DNA of 64,000 nucleotides from Candidatus Gastranaerophilales bacterium (GCA_944324865.1 CALUXW010000001.1:227488-291487); one strand, 5' to 3'; counted from the stretch's first letter, positions 25,851 through 33,530 are shown. Translations and numbers: made by a program. Notes: generated by a model not told the origin, from the letters alone.

Positions 25851-26999
25851 TTATTTCATTATAACATCTTTTGTTTGATTTTGAATTGCTAAGCGACGTT
25901 TCTTTCTGCGCATTAAATCAACGAATGCCTCCAGGCGTGTGATATATCCGGCTTTTCCGGTTTGTTCATCCATAATTAAGCTCAAAATTGGAAGATTTAC
26001 ATCCTCTCTCATTTTTGGAAAAATATTCTGAGACATTATTTCGGGCATACAAGTAAAAGGTGACACATGTATAAGTCCATCGATGCCTTTTTCCCGAGCG
26101 TACATAACGTCACTAATGCATTCAAGGGCATCACCACCAATATCTCTCATTAAATAAGGTTTTGCCATTCTATAAGCACGTTCCAGATGAGTTTCTCCAC
26201 GCTTACACATTTTAGGAATAATAGCATCTTTTAAAAAACCACTGACTGTAAGGCTGCGACGAACTTGTACACCTAGTTTTCCAAGCTCACGTTCAATATT
26301 TTGATTTGAAAAACTGTCTAAGACCAAAAATATTTCGCCGGTTAAATCAACTCTCAACACTTCTCTGTCTGCATCAATTTTAACAGATGAAATCTCACCG
26401 AGACCTCTTTTTAGAGCTTTTTTAAGTTCAGCTGAAGTATTGGCATCCATTATATATTTTAATGCTTTTTTATGAGCTTTTTCACTGTCACCAAAATGCA
26501 ATTCTCGTGCTCTATGATAAGATAAAAAAGTTTGCAACTCGTCCATAGCAAAAACTTTTCTTATTGCAATATTAATTGCACGAATAATTCTTACGATATT
26601 TTTTGAACCTGTAAGATTTACCAAAAAATCATACATGCCCTTAAAGCCATCATACAAAGAAAGTTCAATATAATTTGCATGATAGCCCATATCCTCCAAA
26701 ACACCTTTAATACTCTTGCCATATTCGCCCAGTCTGCAAATACCAGGTGAAGATATCATAGCTACATAGTCAGCACCGCCTTCAATTGCTTCAATAAAAT
26801 TTCCCAAAATTAATTTATAAGGCAAACAAATAGCCTCTGGAGAATTTTTTGTACCCAAAGACAATGTCTTTTTACTGGTATATGGAGGAACATAAGGTTC
26901 AATACCCATTTTTTTCAGTGCTGCAGCCCAAGCAATATATATAGTCCCCATATGTGGAAAAGCTACTTTAATTTTCTTTTTTTCAATATCAATTACCAT
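25851..26999 (-). CDS. HgdC/DUF2229-like protein related to 2-hydroxyacyl-CoA dehydratase activases
   Basis: The ATG at 26999 (MVIDIEKKKIKV) is preferred over a TTG six codons earlier. The 382-residue protein resembles the non-ASKHA part of the large activase proteins of 2-hydroxyacyl-CoA dehydratases and their DUF2229 relatives. Cysteines sit in conserved-looking contexts: SPEAICLPYK, SSPGICRLGEYG and SPFTCMPE, likely [4Fe-4S] ligands. Residues about 255-345 contain the YLMRDIGGDALECISD region. No dehydratase partner gene is adjacent, so the substrate and even the reaction are unknown; it may be a free-standing redox or radical-activating protein. Confidence 0.75.
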   Translation of the reverse strand: MVIDIEKKKIKVAFPHMGTIYIAWAAALKKMGIEPYVPPYTSKKTLSLGTKNSPEAICLPYKLILGNFIEAIEGGADYVAMISSPGICRLGEYGKSIKGVLEDMGYHANYIELSLYDGFKGMYDFLVNLTGSKNIVRIIRAINIAIRKVFAMDELQTFLSYHRARELHFGDSEKAHKKALKYIMDANTSAELKKALKRGLGEISSVKIDADREVLRVDLTGEIFLVLDSFSNQNIERELGKLGVQVRRSLTVSGFLKDAIIPKMCKRGETHLERAYRMAKPYLMRDIGGDALECISDVMYAREKGIDGLIHVSPFTCMPEIMSQNIFPKMREDVNLPILSLIMDEQTGKAGYITRLEAFVDLMRRKKRRLAIQNQTKDVIMK

Positions 27000-27034
27000 A
27001 TTTTTATTTTTACACAAAGATACTTTTTACGCAA

Positions 27035-27062
27035 AAGAGCCCCTGAAATTTCAGAGGCTCTT
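27035..27062 (-). terminator. Rho-independent terminator after rplL
   Basis: Stem AAGAGCC/GGCTCTT (7 bp) continued after one mismatch by CTGAAA/TTTCAG, read on the minus strand and followed by TTTTGC. It sits 15 nt after the rplL stop and ends the rplJ-rplL transcript. Confidence 0.85.
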
Positions 27063-27077
27063 CAAAAGATTAAAGAA

Positions 27078-27458
27078 CTATTTTAATTCAACAGTTGCGC
27101 CTGCTTCTTCAAGTTTTTTCTTCATTTCAGCAGCTTCTTCTTTTTTAACATTTTCTTTAATTGGTTTTGGAGCTCCATCAACTAAGTCTTTTGCTTCTTT
27201 TAAACCAAGACCTGTGATTTCGCGTACAATTTTAAGTACCGGGATTTTGTTTGCACCTGCTGATGCTAATACAACAGTAACTTCACTTGCCTCTTCAGCA
27301 GCGCCTTCTGTTGCACCTGCAGCGGGAGCTGCTGCTGCAACAGCTACAGGAGCAGCTGCCGATACACCGAATTTTTCTTCCATAGCTTTTACAAGTTCAG
27401 CTGCTTCAATAAGAGTTAATTTTTCGATAGATTCTAAAATTGTTTCTACATTGCTCAT
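27078..27458 (-). CDS. rplL: 50S ribosomal protein L7/L12
   Basis: Stalk protein that recruits translation factors. The 126-residue acidic protein has an N-terminal dimerisation helix pair ([21 protein letters not shown]), an Ala/Pro/Gly hinge (about 35-58) and the C-terminal domain ([31 protein letters not shown]). AAAGGATAACAAA precedes the ATG. It follows rplJ by 40 nt under the same L10 leader. Confidence 0.98.
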   Translation of the reverse strand: MSNVETILESIEKLTLIEAAELVKAMEEKFGVSAAAPVAVAAAAPAAGATEGAAEEASEVTVVLASAGANKIPVLKIVREITGLGLKEAKDLVDGAPKPIKENVKKEEAAEMKKKLEEAGATVELK

Positions 27459-27498
27459 TTTGTTATCCTTTCAATATTAAAATTTTACAGTTTTTACC

Positions 27499-28017
27499 TT
27501 ATGCTTTTTGTTTTGCAACAGCGTCAATTGCTCTTACTAATGCACTCATAACACCATTTACACTGTATACAATACCTGATGCAGGAGAGTTGATAGAGCC
27601 AAGTATCTTTGCGTAAAGTTCTTCTCTGGAAGGCATATTTGCAAGTTTCTTAGCCTCATCTGCACTTAGAAGATTCCCTTCCATAACACCGCCGATGATT
27701 TCACCTTTTTTGTTTTCTTTGATAAATTTCGCAACAACTTTTGCTGCGCTTACTTCATCACCAAAACCAAACGCAATAGCACTAGGACCTTGCATTAGTG
27801 ACTCAATAACTTCAAAATTTGTGCCTTTAGAAGCAATTTTACACAAAGTATTTTTAGTAACGGTATAATCGGAGTTTTGTTTTTGCAATTCACGACGAAG
27901 CTGAGTAATTTCTTCGACACTTAAACCACGATAATCAGTGACGATAGCAACTTTTGCCTGCTCAAACTGCTTTTTAAAATACTCGATTTTTTCGTTTTTA
28001 AAAGCCTTTGTTGACAT
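27499..28017 (-). CDS. rplJ: 50S ribosomal protein L10
   Basis: Base of the ribosomal stalk that holds L7/L12 dimers. The 172-residue chain shows VAIVTDYRGLSVEEITQLRRELQ, VTKNTLCKIA and QGPSAIAFG, with a C-terminal L12-binding helix. AAAGGAGCACAATA gives a strong ribosome site. Expression is probably controlled by the conserved L10 leader at 28117-28170, which L10(L12)4 binds to shut off its own synthesis. rplK and rplA are not upstream; a divergent sigma factor gene is. Confidence 0.97.
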   Translation of the reverse strand: MSTKAFKNEKIEYFKKQFEQAKVAIVTDYRGLSVEEITQLRRELQKQNSDYTVTKNTLCKIASKGTNFEVIESLMQGPSAIAFGFGDEVSAAKVVAKFIKENKKGEIIGGVMEGNLLSADEAKKLANMPSREELYAKILGSINSPASGIVYSVNGVMSALVRAIDAVAKQKA

Positions 28018-28116
28018 TTATTGTGCTCCTTTCTAAAAGGGTATTCGCTTTAAACTAAAAAGTTTTGCGACAATTGTACACGCAAAACAATAACGAAGAA
28101 TAAAACATTTCTTTGT

Positions 28117-28170
28117 CACCTAGGTCGGATATTAAGCAAAAGCACCGACTGTCTTGGGTACAATTTAAGC
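28117..28170 (-). promoter_or_regulatory. Ribosomal protein L10 leader
   Basis: On the minus strand about 100 nt before rplJ the segment reads CCCAAGACAGTCGGTGC, then CTTAATATCCGACCTAGGTG after a short gap. This matches the well-known L10 leader, where the GACAG bulge and the TTAATATCC strand form the kink-turn-like L10 binding site, closed by GTCGG/CCGAC pairing. It is the autoregulatory site of the rplJ-rplL operon. The rest of the 313-bp gap between rplJ and the sigma factor gene holds only promoters. Confidence 0.9.
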
Positions 28171-28283
28171 TTATTCGAAACAAAAAATAATGTCAATAAA
28201 AAATGTTACAAATATTAAAAATGTGTATATATAAGTATATACAAAGTTTTTAGGGAAGAGAATAAAAGAATTTTAAAAAAATA

Positions 28284-28314
28284 GTGACAAAATGTGATTT
28301 TTTGGTATTATAAT
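28284..28314 (+). promoter_or_regulatory. Candidate promoter for the sigma factor gene
   Basis: GTGACA at 28284-28289 (5 of 6 matches to TTGACA) and TATAAT at 28309-28314, with a 19-nt spacer; TATTAT at 28306 gives 16 nt. The ATG is 17 nt downstream with no clear Shine-Dalgarno. Confidence 0.5.
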
Positions 28315-28330
28315 TACTCTGGTACATAAG

Positions 28331-28948
28331 ATGAAAAACATAAAAAGTAAAATTGAAAAAAACGTAAAGTTAAGAAAATACCTTGACCTAATTAATAAGA
28401 TAGCAAAGGTTGAGTATAAAAGTGTATCATCTCAACATTTAATTGAGTTTGACGAGTTGGTAAACATAGGCATACAAACAGTTGACATATTATGTTCAGA
28501 TGAAAAAAAAGACTTGTATAACGAGTCTTATCTTTCAACAGCAATTAAATGGGCAATAAGAAACGAACTAAGGCGACGATACCGCTGGCATGGCGTTAAA
28601 CAAAATCAAAAAGATATAGAAAACGCAAATGAAATAAGAGAAGCAATTTATAAAACAATTTTATCAACCGATGAAATGCTAGACAACGACAAACCTTTTG
28701 AAATAAAGGACCTTAGAAAAAACCCCGAAGAATCTTATGAATTTGAACAAATGTCTGAAGCAATAAAAAAAGCAATTGCAACTTTACCACAAAGAGAAAG
28801 AGATTTAATAGAGTCTAAATTTTTTAAAGAAAAAAAATTACATGAATTATCTGACGAATTTTCGATTTCACCGTCAAGAATTTCAAGAATTATAAAATCA
28901 GGTTTAGATAAAATAAAAGACGAGCTAATAAAGAACGAAATTGTATAA
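28331..28948 (+). CDS. Sigma-70 family RNA polymerase sigma factor (alternative)
   Basis: A 205-residue protein with sigma region 2 (about 25-90: LIEFDELVNIGIQTVDIL, STAIKWAIRNELRRRYRWHG) and region 4 (about 150-200: ATLPQRERDLIESKFF, LHELSDEFSISPSRISRII). There is no region 1.1. The region between 2 and 4 is short and acidic, so it is a group 3-like alternative factor rather than RpoD. ISPSRISRII is the DNA-recognition helix for the -35 box. No anti-sigma gene is adjacent. A strong terminator follows at 28953. Its regulon cannot be guessed from the window. Confidence 0.88.
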   Translation: MKNIKSKIEKNVKLRKYLDLINKIAKVEYKSVSSQHLIEFDELVNIGIQTVDILCSDEKKDLYNESYLSTAIKWAIRNELRRRYRWHGVKQNQKDIENANEIREAIYKTILSTDEMLDNDKPFEIKDLRKNPEESYEFEQMSEAIKKAIATLPQRERDLIESKFFKEKKLHELSDEFSISPSRISRIIKSGLDKIKDELIKNEIV

Positions 28949-28952
28949 ATAA

Positions 28953-28976
28953 AAAACCCGCTTTAATACGGGTTTT
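28953..28976 (+). terminator. Rho-independent terminator after the sigma factor gene
   Basis: AAAACCCG (28953-28960) pairs with CGGGTTTT (28969-28976) over 8 bp with an 8-nt loop, ending in a T-run on the plus strand, 4 nt after the stop. It also lies just past the 3' end of tRNA-Leu on the other strand. Confidence 0.85.
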
Positions 28977-28977
28977 A

Positions 28978-29067
28978 TGGTGCCCTGGGCCAGACTTGAA
29001 CTGGCACGAGGTTATTAGCCCCATTGGATTTTAAGTCCAACGTGTCTACCGATTCCACCACCAGGGC
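28978..29067 (-). tRNA. tRNA-Leu (anticodon UAA)
   Basis: On the minus strand a 90-nt class II tRNA starts GCCCTGG and ends CCAGGGCACCA, with a 7-bp acceptor stem and an encoded CCA. The anticodon stem TTGGA/TCCAA encloses loop CTTAAAA, giving anticodon TAA. A long variable arm (GGGGCTAATAACCTC region) and the TPsiC arm GTTCAAGTC are present, as expected for leucine. Confidence 0.96.
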
Positions 29068-29118
29068 TTAAAATGCTCTTACGAGCGTTATAATTCTAAT
29101 ATAAAAAAATATAATTGT

Positions 29119-29325
29119 CTAGTTGTTTTTTTCAATTAATTCGTTAATTTCAGCAACCATTTGTTCAGGGTCTACACCATGCACTTTTGCTCCTGCTTCA
29201 AGATTTTCAAACCTTGCCGCAGCACAACCAATACATCCCAAACCATACTTTGCAAAAACTTCTAAGCTTTCCGGGTGATTTTGTACTATTTCAATTATAC
29301 CCATTTCTTTTGTAACTTTACTCAT
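29119..29325 (-). CDS. DUF1858 / hybrid-cluster-associated redox disulfide domain protein
   Basis: A 68-residue protein that is all one DUF1858 domain: TKEMGIIEIVQNHPESLEVF, then the motif GLGCIGCAAARFENLEAGAKVHGVD. The CIGC pair is the putative redox disulfide or metal site. The family is often found alone or at the N-terminus of ScdA/YtfE-type iron-sulfur repair proteins and near hybrid cluster protein. No such partner is nearby. AAAAGGCAAAATATG shows an AAGG ribosome site. Confidence 0.88.
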   Translation of the reverse strand: MSKVTKEMGIIEIVQNHPESLEVFAKYGLGCIGCAAARFENLEAGAKVHGVDPEQMVAEINELIEKNN

Positions 29326-29362
29326 ATTTTGCCTTTTCTAAACTGATTATTAATATAATACT

Positions 29363-29536
29363 ATGAAATATCAAGAATTTGCAACTCAAAATTTTATAGG
29401 TTTAAAATCCATACAGCGAGAACTTATTCGTACCGGCTTTACATTTAGAGAACAAAAAATAACCACGGGCGAAATTATTTACAAATTTTTGTACTTTATT
29501 AAAGAAATAATAACTTACATACAAAAAGATTATTGA
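29363..29536 (+). CDS. Possible small basic protein (57 residues)
   Basis: ATG at 29363 to TGA at 29534-29536 encodes 57 residues: MKYQEFATQNFIGLKSIQRE, then LIRTGFTFREQKITTGEIIY and a C-terminal hydrophobic-aromatic helix (KFLYFIKEIITYIQKDY). The reading frame fills the otherwise empty 204-bp gap between two divergent-facing genes and overlaps the DUF151 gene's stop by 7 nt. TATAAT at 29354-29359 is too close to the ATG for a normal leader, so translation would have to start at a leaderless or later codon. No family recognised. Confidence 0.35.
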   Translation: MKYQEFATQNFIGLKSIQRELIRTGFTFREQKITTGEIIYKFLYFIKEIITYIQKDY

Positions 29537-30042
29537 TCAGACTCAAAATTTTTTTTAAGCATTTTTTCAAAATCCGAAGGCTTTATATCCTTTATAAAAT
29601 CCTTAAATTCTGCAGCCTCTTCTTCGTCTTTTTGAGTATCAGTAGAAACAACACCTGTCGCCAGGACATTTTCAGTTACATAAATAGGAACTTCAGCACG
29701 TATTGCAATTGCAATAGCGTCAGAAGGACGTGCATCTACTTCAACTGTTTTATTAAGCTCATCGCTGTATAAAAATATAGTAGAAAAATAGGTCTGTTCA
29801 TCAACGTTATTAATTTCAATTTTAGTAATTTTATAACCTGAAAGTTCACAGAAATTTAAGAATAAATCATGTGTCATTGGTCGACTGGAAGGTATATTTT
29901 CGATTTTTCTAATTATAGAACTTGCTTCTGCAGAACCAATCCAAATAGGCAAAGCTTTTCTATTATGCAAGTCATTAAGAACTACTATTGGTGAACCGCT
30001 TCTTGTATCTAAGGCAATACCCATAACTCTCATTTCAATCAT
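29530..30042 (-). CDS. Bifunctional nuclease (BFN/DUF151) domain protein
   Basis: I start at the ATG at 30042 (MIEMRVMGIALD); it is preceded by AAGGAG 9 nt upstream, whereas an in-frame ATG seven codons earlier contains that ribosome site in its own coding region. The 170-residue protein has the DUF151 core: GIALDTRSGSPIVVLND, LPIWIGSAEA, MTHDLFLNF and DARPSDAIAIAIRAEVPIYV. C-terminal residues about 125-170 are charged helix. Plant and Thermotoga members have been reported as nucleases; the bacterial role is uncertain. A 12-bp hairpin covers its ribosome site (see 30046-30073). Confidence 0.9.
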   Translation of the reverse strand: MIEMRVMGIALDTRSGSPIVVLNDLHNRKALPIWIGSAEASSIIRKIENIPSSRPMTHDLFLNFCELSGYKITKIEINNVDEQTYFSTIFLYSDELNKTVEVDARPSDAIAIAIRAEVPIYVTENVLATGVVSTDTQKDEEEAAEFKDFIKDIKPSDFEKMLKKNFESDQ

Positions 30043-30045
30043 AAA

Positions 30046-30073
30046 ATAATACTCCTTTTTCAAGGAGTATTAT
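30046..30073 (-). promoter_or_regulatory. 12-bp hairpin that covers the DUF151 ribosome site, or an upstream terminator
   Basis: ATAATACTCCTT (30046-30057) and AAGGAGTATTAT (30062-30073) form a perfect 12-bp stem with a 4-nt loop. Read on the minus strand, the 3' arm contains the AAGGAG ribosome site of the DUF151 gene and is followed by TTTT and the ATG at 30042. The element could end transcription from the 30105-31166 gene or hide the ribosome site as a translational switch. Confidence 0.7.
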
Positions 30074-30104
30074 ACACTTAAAATCAGAATATAGCCATGT
30101 TAAT

Positions 30105-31166
30105 TTATGCATCATTACCTGTGGCGTTTTTATATTTTTCAAGAATTTTACCCCTACCAAAAGTCATGAAAAATTCATCTTTTAATGTCTGACCAAATGA
30201 TTTTATATCAGCACGTGCACTATTATCATAGTATTCTATTAACACGTTTAAGACTTCCGGGTCAAGTGACATAATCTGCCAAACAGCATTCTCATCAGTT
30301 CCCCACTTATCAACTGTAGCAGCATCATATTTTGTTGCTAATTTTTTCAACAAATCATCAGAAATATCTTCAGGCTTAATTTCACCTAAATATTTAGAAA
30401 CACTATTTCCATCATCATCAACATATTCAATGACTTCAGTTGCATTTCTAAGCTTACTTACAAGCTCATTTTCAGTATCATAAGAAAATATATCTTCTAA
30501 TACAGAATCCAAGTTCTCACAATACATTTCATTATATGCTTGCGCAACTGCATCTAATTCAGCATTATTTAGAGCCTCGTATTCTCCTTCTAAACCATAA
30601 AAATATTTACGGAAAATAGAGTTTTGCAACATTTCAGCCTGACCTCTCAATTGTGCAGCATCATGCAAAGACTTTGCAACTTCTTCTGCATCAAAGTTTT
30701 CTCTTACTTCGCAATCATGTTCAACAGAAGAATTATTGCTATAGTTAGCATTTAACTCGCCTGAGTCTTGCTCATCATAGATTTGGTTATCTTCTTGCGC
30801 TTCATCAGTTTCTTGTGCATCTTGTTGTTCGTCAACTTCATTCGTTTCTTCAACATCTGCTGTCTCATCAGTTTCATTATTTTCTTGAGCTTCTTGAGCA
30901 GCAGCTTCTTCTTGTGCTTCTCTTTCTGCTTCTAATTTTTCCTGCTCTTCTTTGTAGGCATTTACCTTATCATAATAATCGGTAAGTATTCCACTGTAGC
31001 CCTTTGAATAATCAACATTAAAATTTGATAATGTAGTACTATAACTATCAAATATACTTGAATAAGAACTACTGTTTGACTGATTGTTGGTACTAGAATA
31101 ATTATTTTCATACAATGACTCATTCCAATACGGATTAAAATAAGTATAGTTGTAGTTAGTTGACAT
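30105..31166 (-). CDS. Acidic low-complexity protein with C-terminal annexin-like repeats
   Basis: The ATG at 31166 (MSTNYNYTYF) follows GGGAGAGAAC and is preferred to an in-frame ATG 22 codons upstream. The product has 353 residues. The N-terminal 60 are Ser/Asn/Tyr-rich and include NVDYSKGYSGILTDYY. About 65-155 are Glu/Gln/Asp-rich helix (EEQEKLEAEREAQEE). The C-terminal half looks like two annexin-type helical repeats: ALNNAELDAVAQAYNEMY with NLDSVLEDIF, then WGTDENAVWQIMS with VLIEYYDNS and LKDEF, with GTDE at about 289-292. No signal peptide, so surface display would need another export route. Likely paired with the next upstream gene, which shares the N-terminal motif. Function unknown. 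Confidence 0.75.
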   Translation of the reverse strand: MSTNYNYTYFNPYWNESLYENNYSSTNNQSNSSSYSSIFDSYSTTLSNFNVDYSKGYSGILTDYYDKVNAYKEEQEKLEAEREAQEEAAAQEAQENNETDETADVEETNEVDEQQDAQETDEAQEDNQIYDEQDSGELNANYSNNSSVEHDCEVRENFDAEEVAKSLHDAAQLRGQAEMLQNSIFRKYFYGLEGEYEALNNAELDAVAQAYNEMYCENLDSVLEDIFSYDTENELVSKLRNATEVIEYVDDDGNSVSKYLGEIKPEDISDDLLKKLATKYDAATVDKWGTDENAVWQIMSLDPEVLNVLIEYYDNSARADIKSFGQTLKDEFFMTFGRGKILEKYKNATGNDA

Positions 31167-31291
31167 GTTCTCTCCCAATTCTTTCTCGTATATATTAATA
31201 AAAAAAATTTTATATAAAAAATTGATATACAATATGCATCTTTTTCTAAAATCGTTGTGTAATCGTATTTCTAAACTTTACATTTATTTAC

Positions 31292-31324
31292 ATAAAGACA
31301 CCTTTTAACAAAAGGTGTCTTTAT
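31292..31324 (-). terminator. Rho-independent terminator between the two low-complexity genes
   Basis: ATAAAGACACCTTT (31292-31305) pairs with AAAGGTGTCTTTAT (31311-31324) over 14 bp with a 5-nt loop. It lies 26 nt after the stop of the 31350-33530 gene on the minus strand, so that gene is transcribed separately from its downstream neighbour. Confidence 0.85.
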
Positions 31325-31349
31325 TACTACTTAAGGATTAAATATTTGT

Positions 31350-33530
31350 TTATTCTGCATTACCAATATTAAATAAATCTTCTACAAAAGTTCTAAACAA
31401 TAAGTTAGTTTTGTAATTGTCAGTTTCTTTCATGGCATTATAAGCATCAGTAAACTCTTTTGCTGTAGCATTAGCCTTGCCTGTAAACATTTGTTTTACT
31501 TTAGAAGGTGATAAATCAGTTTTTTTAATACCTTTTGTAAATGAATCAAACAAATCATCGGCAGTTGATTTAATATTTTTACCAAAAGCTTTTAAATTAG
31601 AAACCGCACTATCAGACGTAGAGGTATTATTTGCACTTGTTTGTGTTGTAGCTTCAGGAGCAACTGTTGTCTGAGTTTTTGCCGAATTTAATCTGTTATA
31701 CAAATTACTTTTTTGTAGTTCAACCTTTGTAAAACCGGCATCATATGCATCTTGCAATGTTTTAATTTCATTGCTTTTTACCTTGTCTCGAAGAACTGTA
31801 ATTCTTTGAGTATCTGTTGATGCAAGCGAACCATTTTGTTTGTATACAGGTTTTTTAACAGTACCCGTATTTTCAACACTTGTGGATTTATTAACTGCAT
31901 AACTATCATCTATTAACCCGTTTTTCTTTAGTTTATTAATAGCGGAATCATAATCTTGTAATTGTTTTTTATAAATTTGCTTTTGCGAATATGTTAGATC
32001 TGGACTGTCTATTTTAGCAACAATTTCATTTCTTGTATTTACAAGATTATCTACATCTGCTTGCGAAATTGAATCACCGCTTTTAAGTTTATTTACTGCA
32101 TTAAGAGCCTCATCATCAGCTTCGCTTACAACTTTTGATGCATCCAAAGATGAAATTGTTTTTTGATTTGAGGTAATTTTGTTACTCAAGATGTCTTGCT
32201 CCGTACTTAAATATTCCTTGTAATCAGCAATTGTAGTACTATTTTTCAACTTAGCAATATCAGATTCAAGATAACTTTTTTGTTGTTTTAATTGTGACAA
32301 TAATTTTGTTTGCTCACTTGTCAAATCTTTAACATCGCACAAATCATCGATTTGTTTATTTATAGTTTGCAAAGCATCATTTTTAGACGATAACATAGTA
32401 CTCAAATCATTATTATCCAGAGATTGTAACTGAGTATTTAAATCAATATCACGTGCATTTAAAACATCTGTTGCGTCAACTGCATTATTATATTTTACTG
32501 CACTCACGCCCGATGTAACACCGCCTACAGCACCACCTACCAGAGCACCACCTATGGCACCACTTGCAGTAGAACCTACAAAACCTCCAAAGGAGAATTC
32601 ATCACCATCAAATATAGCATCAGCGGTATAATTGGTAGCGCCCATAACAGCACCATCTATTGCGCCTGCTTTAGCACCGGAAACAATACCCTGTTTAATT
32701 GTTTCTTTTACAAGAACTTTTCCACCTTCTTTGGCAGCAACCAAACCTGCAGTTCCAATTCCGGCAGTTGCAGCTGTAACTGCACCTCCTATTCCGCCTG
32801 TTATTGCATCTTTTAAACCATTATTTAATGTGTAATCTCCTTCTACATTATTTGTTGCTTTATCAGACGCCTTTATTCCTATTTTTACTGCAGCGCCGAC
32901 ACCTGCACCCAATGCTAAGCTTGCGCCAAACGAAAATGGTGCAGCTATTACACCAGCTGCTACAGCAAGTCCGGATGCAACATTTGAAAATGTATCAATA
33001 AAAGATTCTTGCTTGGTAGCAAACGTATTTAATTTTTCAACTGCCGCTTCAAGAGAAATCTCGCCGCTTTCAGCTTTAGAAATTACATCTTGCACTTTGT
33101 TTGAACCGTTTTGGTGACCAAAAAAGTTTTTAATTCCATCCCAAGCATTGCCTAACCAGCCTTGCTCATCTTTAATATCCGCAAAAGCTGCTTTAAGTTG
33201 CTTTATTTGTTCTTCACTAGCTCTTGTACCACCATCTTGTGCAAGCTCACCGCTACTTAAAGAATCATCATCTACCGCATCATCTTGATTATCAACTTCA
33301 TTCGAAGAAGAATTGTTGCCAGTATCTTGAACATCCTCATAAGTTTGGCTATTGCCGAGAGAATTTGCATAATTTTGCAAAATGCCTTCATAAGAACCGG
33401 AATAATCAACGTTTCCGAAAAGCAACTCATTTTCCGCAACATTGTCTATTTTGCTCTGGATAGCATTATTAATGCTTCCGGGATTTCTGTATGCAGAAAA
33501 ACTATCGGCGTAAATTGCGCTGGATGACAT
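31350..33530 (-). CDS. Large Gly/Ala-rich coiled-coil protein of unknown function
   Basis: A 726-residue protein. The N-terminal 100 residues are polar and acidic and include GNVDYSGSYEGILQNY, the motif shared with the next gene. About 105-180 are helical (EEQIKQLKAAFADI, GWLGNAWDGIKNFFG, SGEISLEAAVEKLNTF). About 185-350 are a long Gly/Ala-rich hydrophobic region (LAVAAGVIAAPFSFG, ATAGIGTAGLVAA, TASGAIGGALVGG), like the glycine-zipper segments of pore-forming or tape-like proteins. About 360-560 are coiled coil, then a Ser/Thr linker and a short C-terminal domain. The start ATG follows GGGGGAATAAAT. No signal peptide is seen. It could be a secreted effector, a membrane-inserting toxin or a structural protein; sequence alone does not choose. 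Confidence 0.7.
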   Translation of the reverse strand: MSSSAIYADSFSAYRNPGSINNAIQSKIDNVAENELLFGNVDYSGSYEGILQNYANSLGNSQTYEDVQDTGNNSSSNEVDNQDDAVDDDSLSSGELAQDGGTRASEEQIKQLKAAFADIKDEQGWLGNAWDGIKNFFGHQNGSNKVQDVISKAESGEISLEAAVEKLNTFATKQESFIDTFSNVASGLAVAAGVIAAPFSFGASLALGAGVGAAVKIGIKASDKATNNVEGDYTLNNGLKDAITGGIGGAVTAATAGIGTAGLVAAKEGGKVLVKETIKQGIVSGAKAGAIDGAVMGATNYTADAIFDGDEFSFGGFVGSTASGAIGGALVGGAVGGVTSGVSAVKYNNAVDATDVLNARDIDLNTQLQSLDNNDLSTMLSSKNDALQTINKQIDDLCDVKDLTSEQTKLLSQLKQQKSYLESDIAKLKNSTTIADYKEYLSTEQDILSNKITSNQKTISSLDASKVVSEADDEALNAVNKLKSGDSISQADVDNLVNTRNEIVAKIDSPDLTYSQKQIYKKQLQDYDSAINKLKKNGLIDDSYAVNKSTSVENTGTVKKPVYKQNGSLASTDTQRITVLRDKVKSNEIKTLQDAYDAGFTKVELQKSNLYNRLNSAKTQTTVAPEATTQTSANNTSTSDSAVSNLKAFGKNIKSTADDLFDSFTKGIKKTDLSPSKVKQMFTGKANATAKEFTDAYNAMKETDNYKTNLLFRTFVEDLFNIGNAE

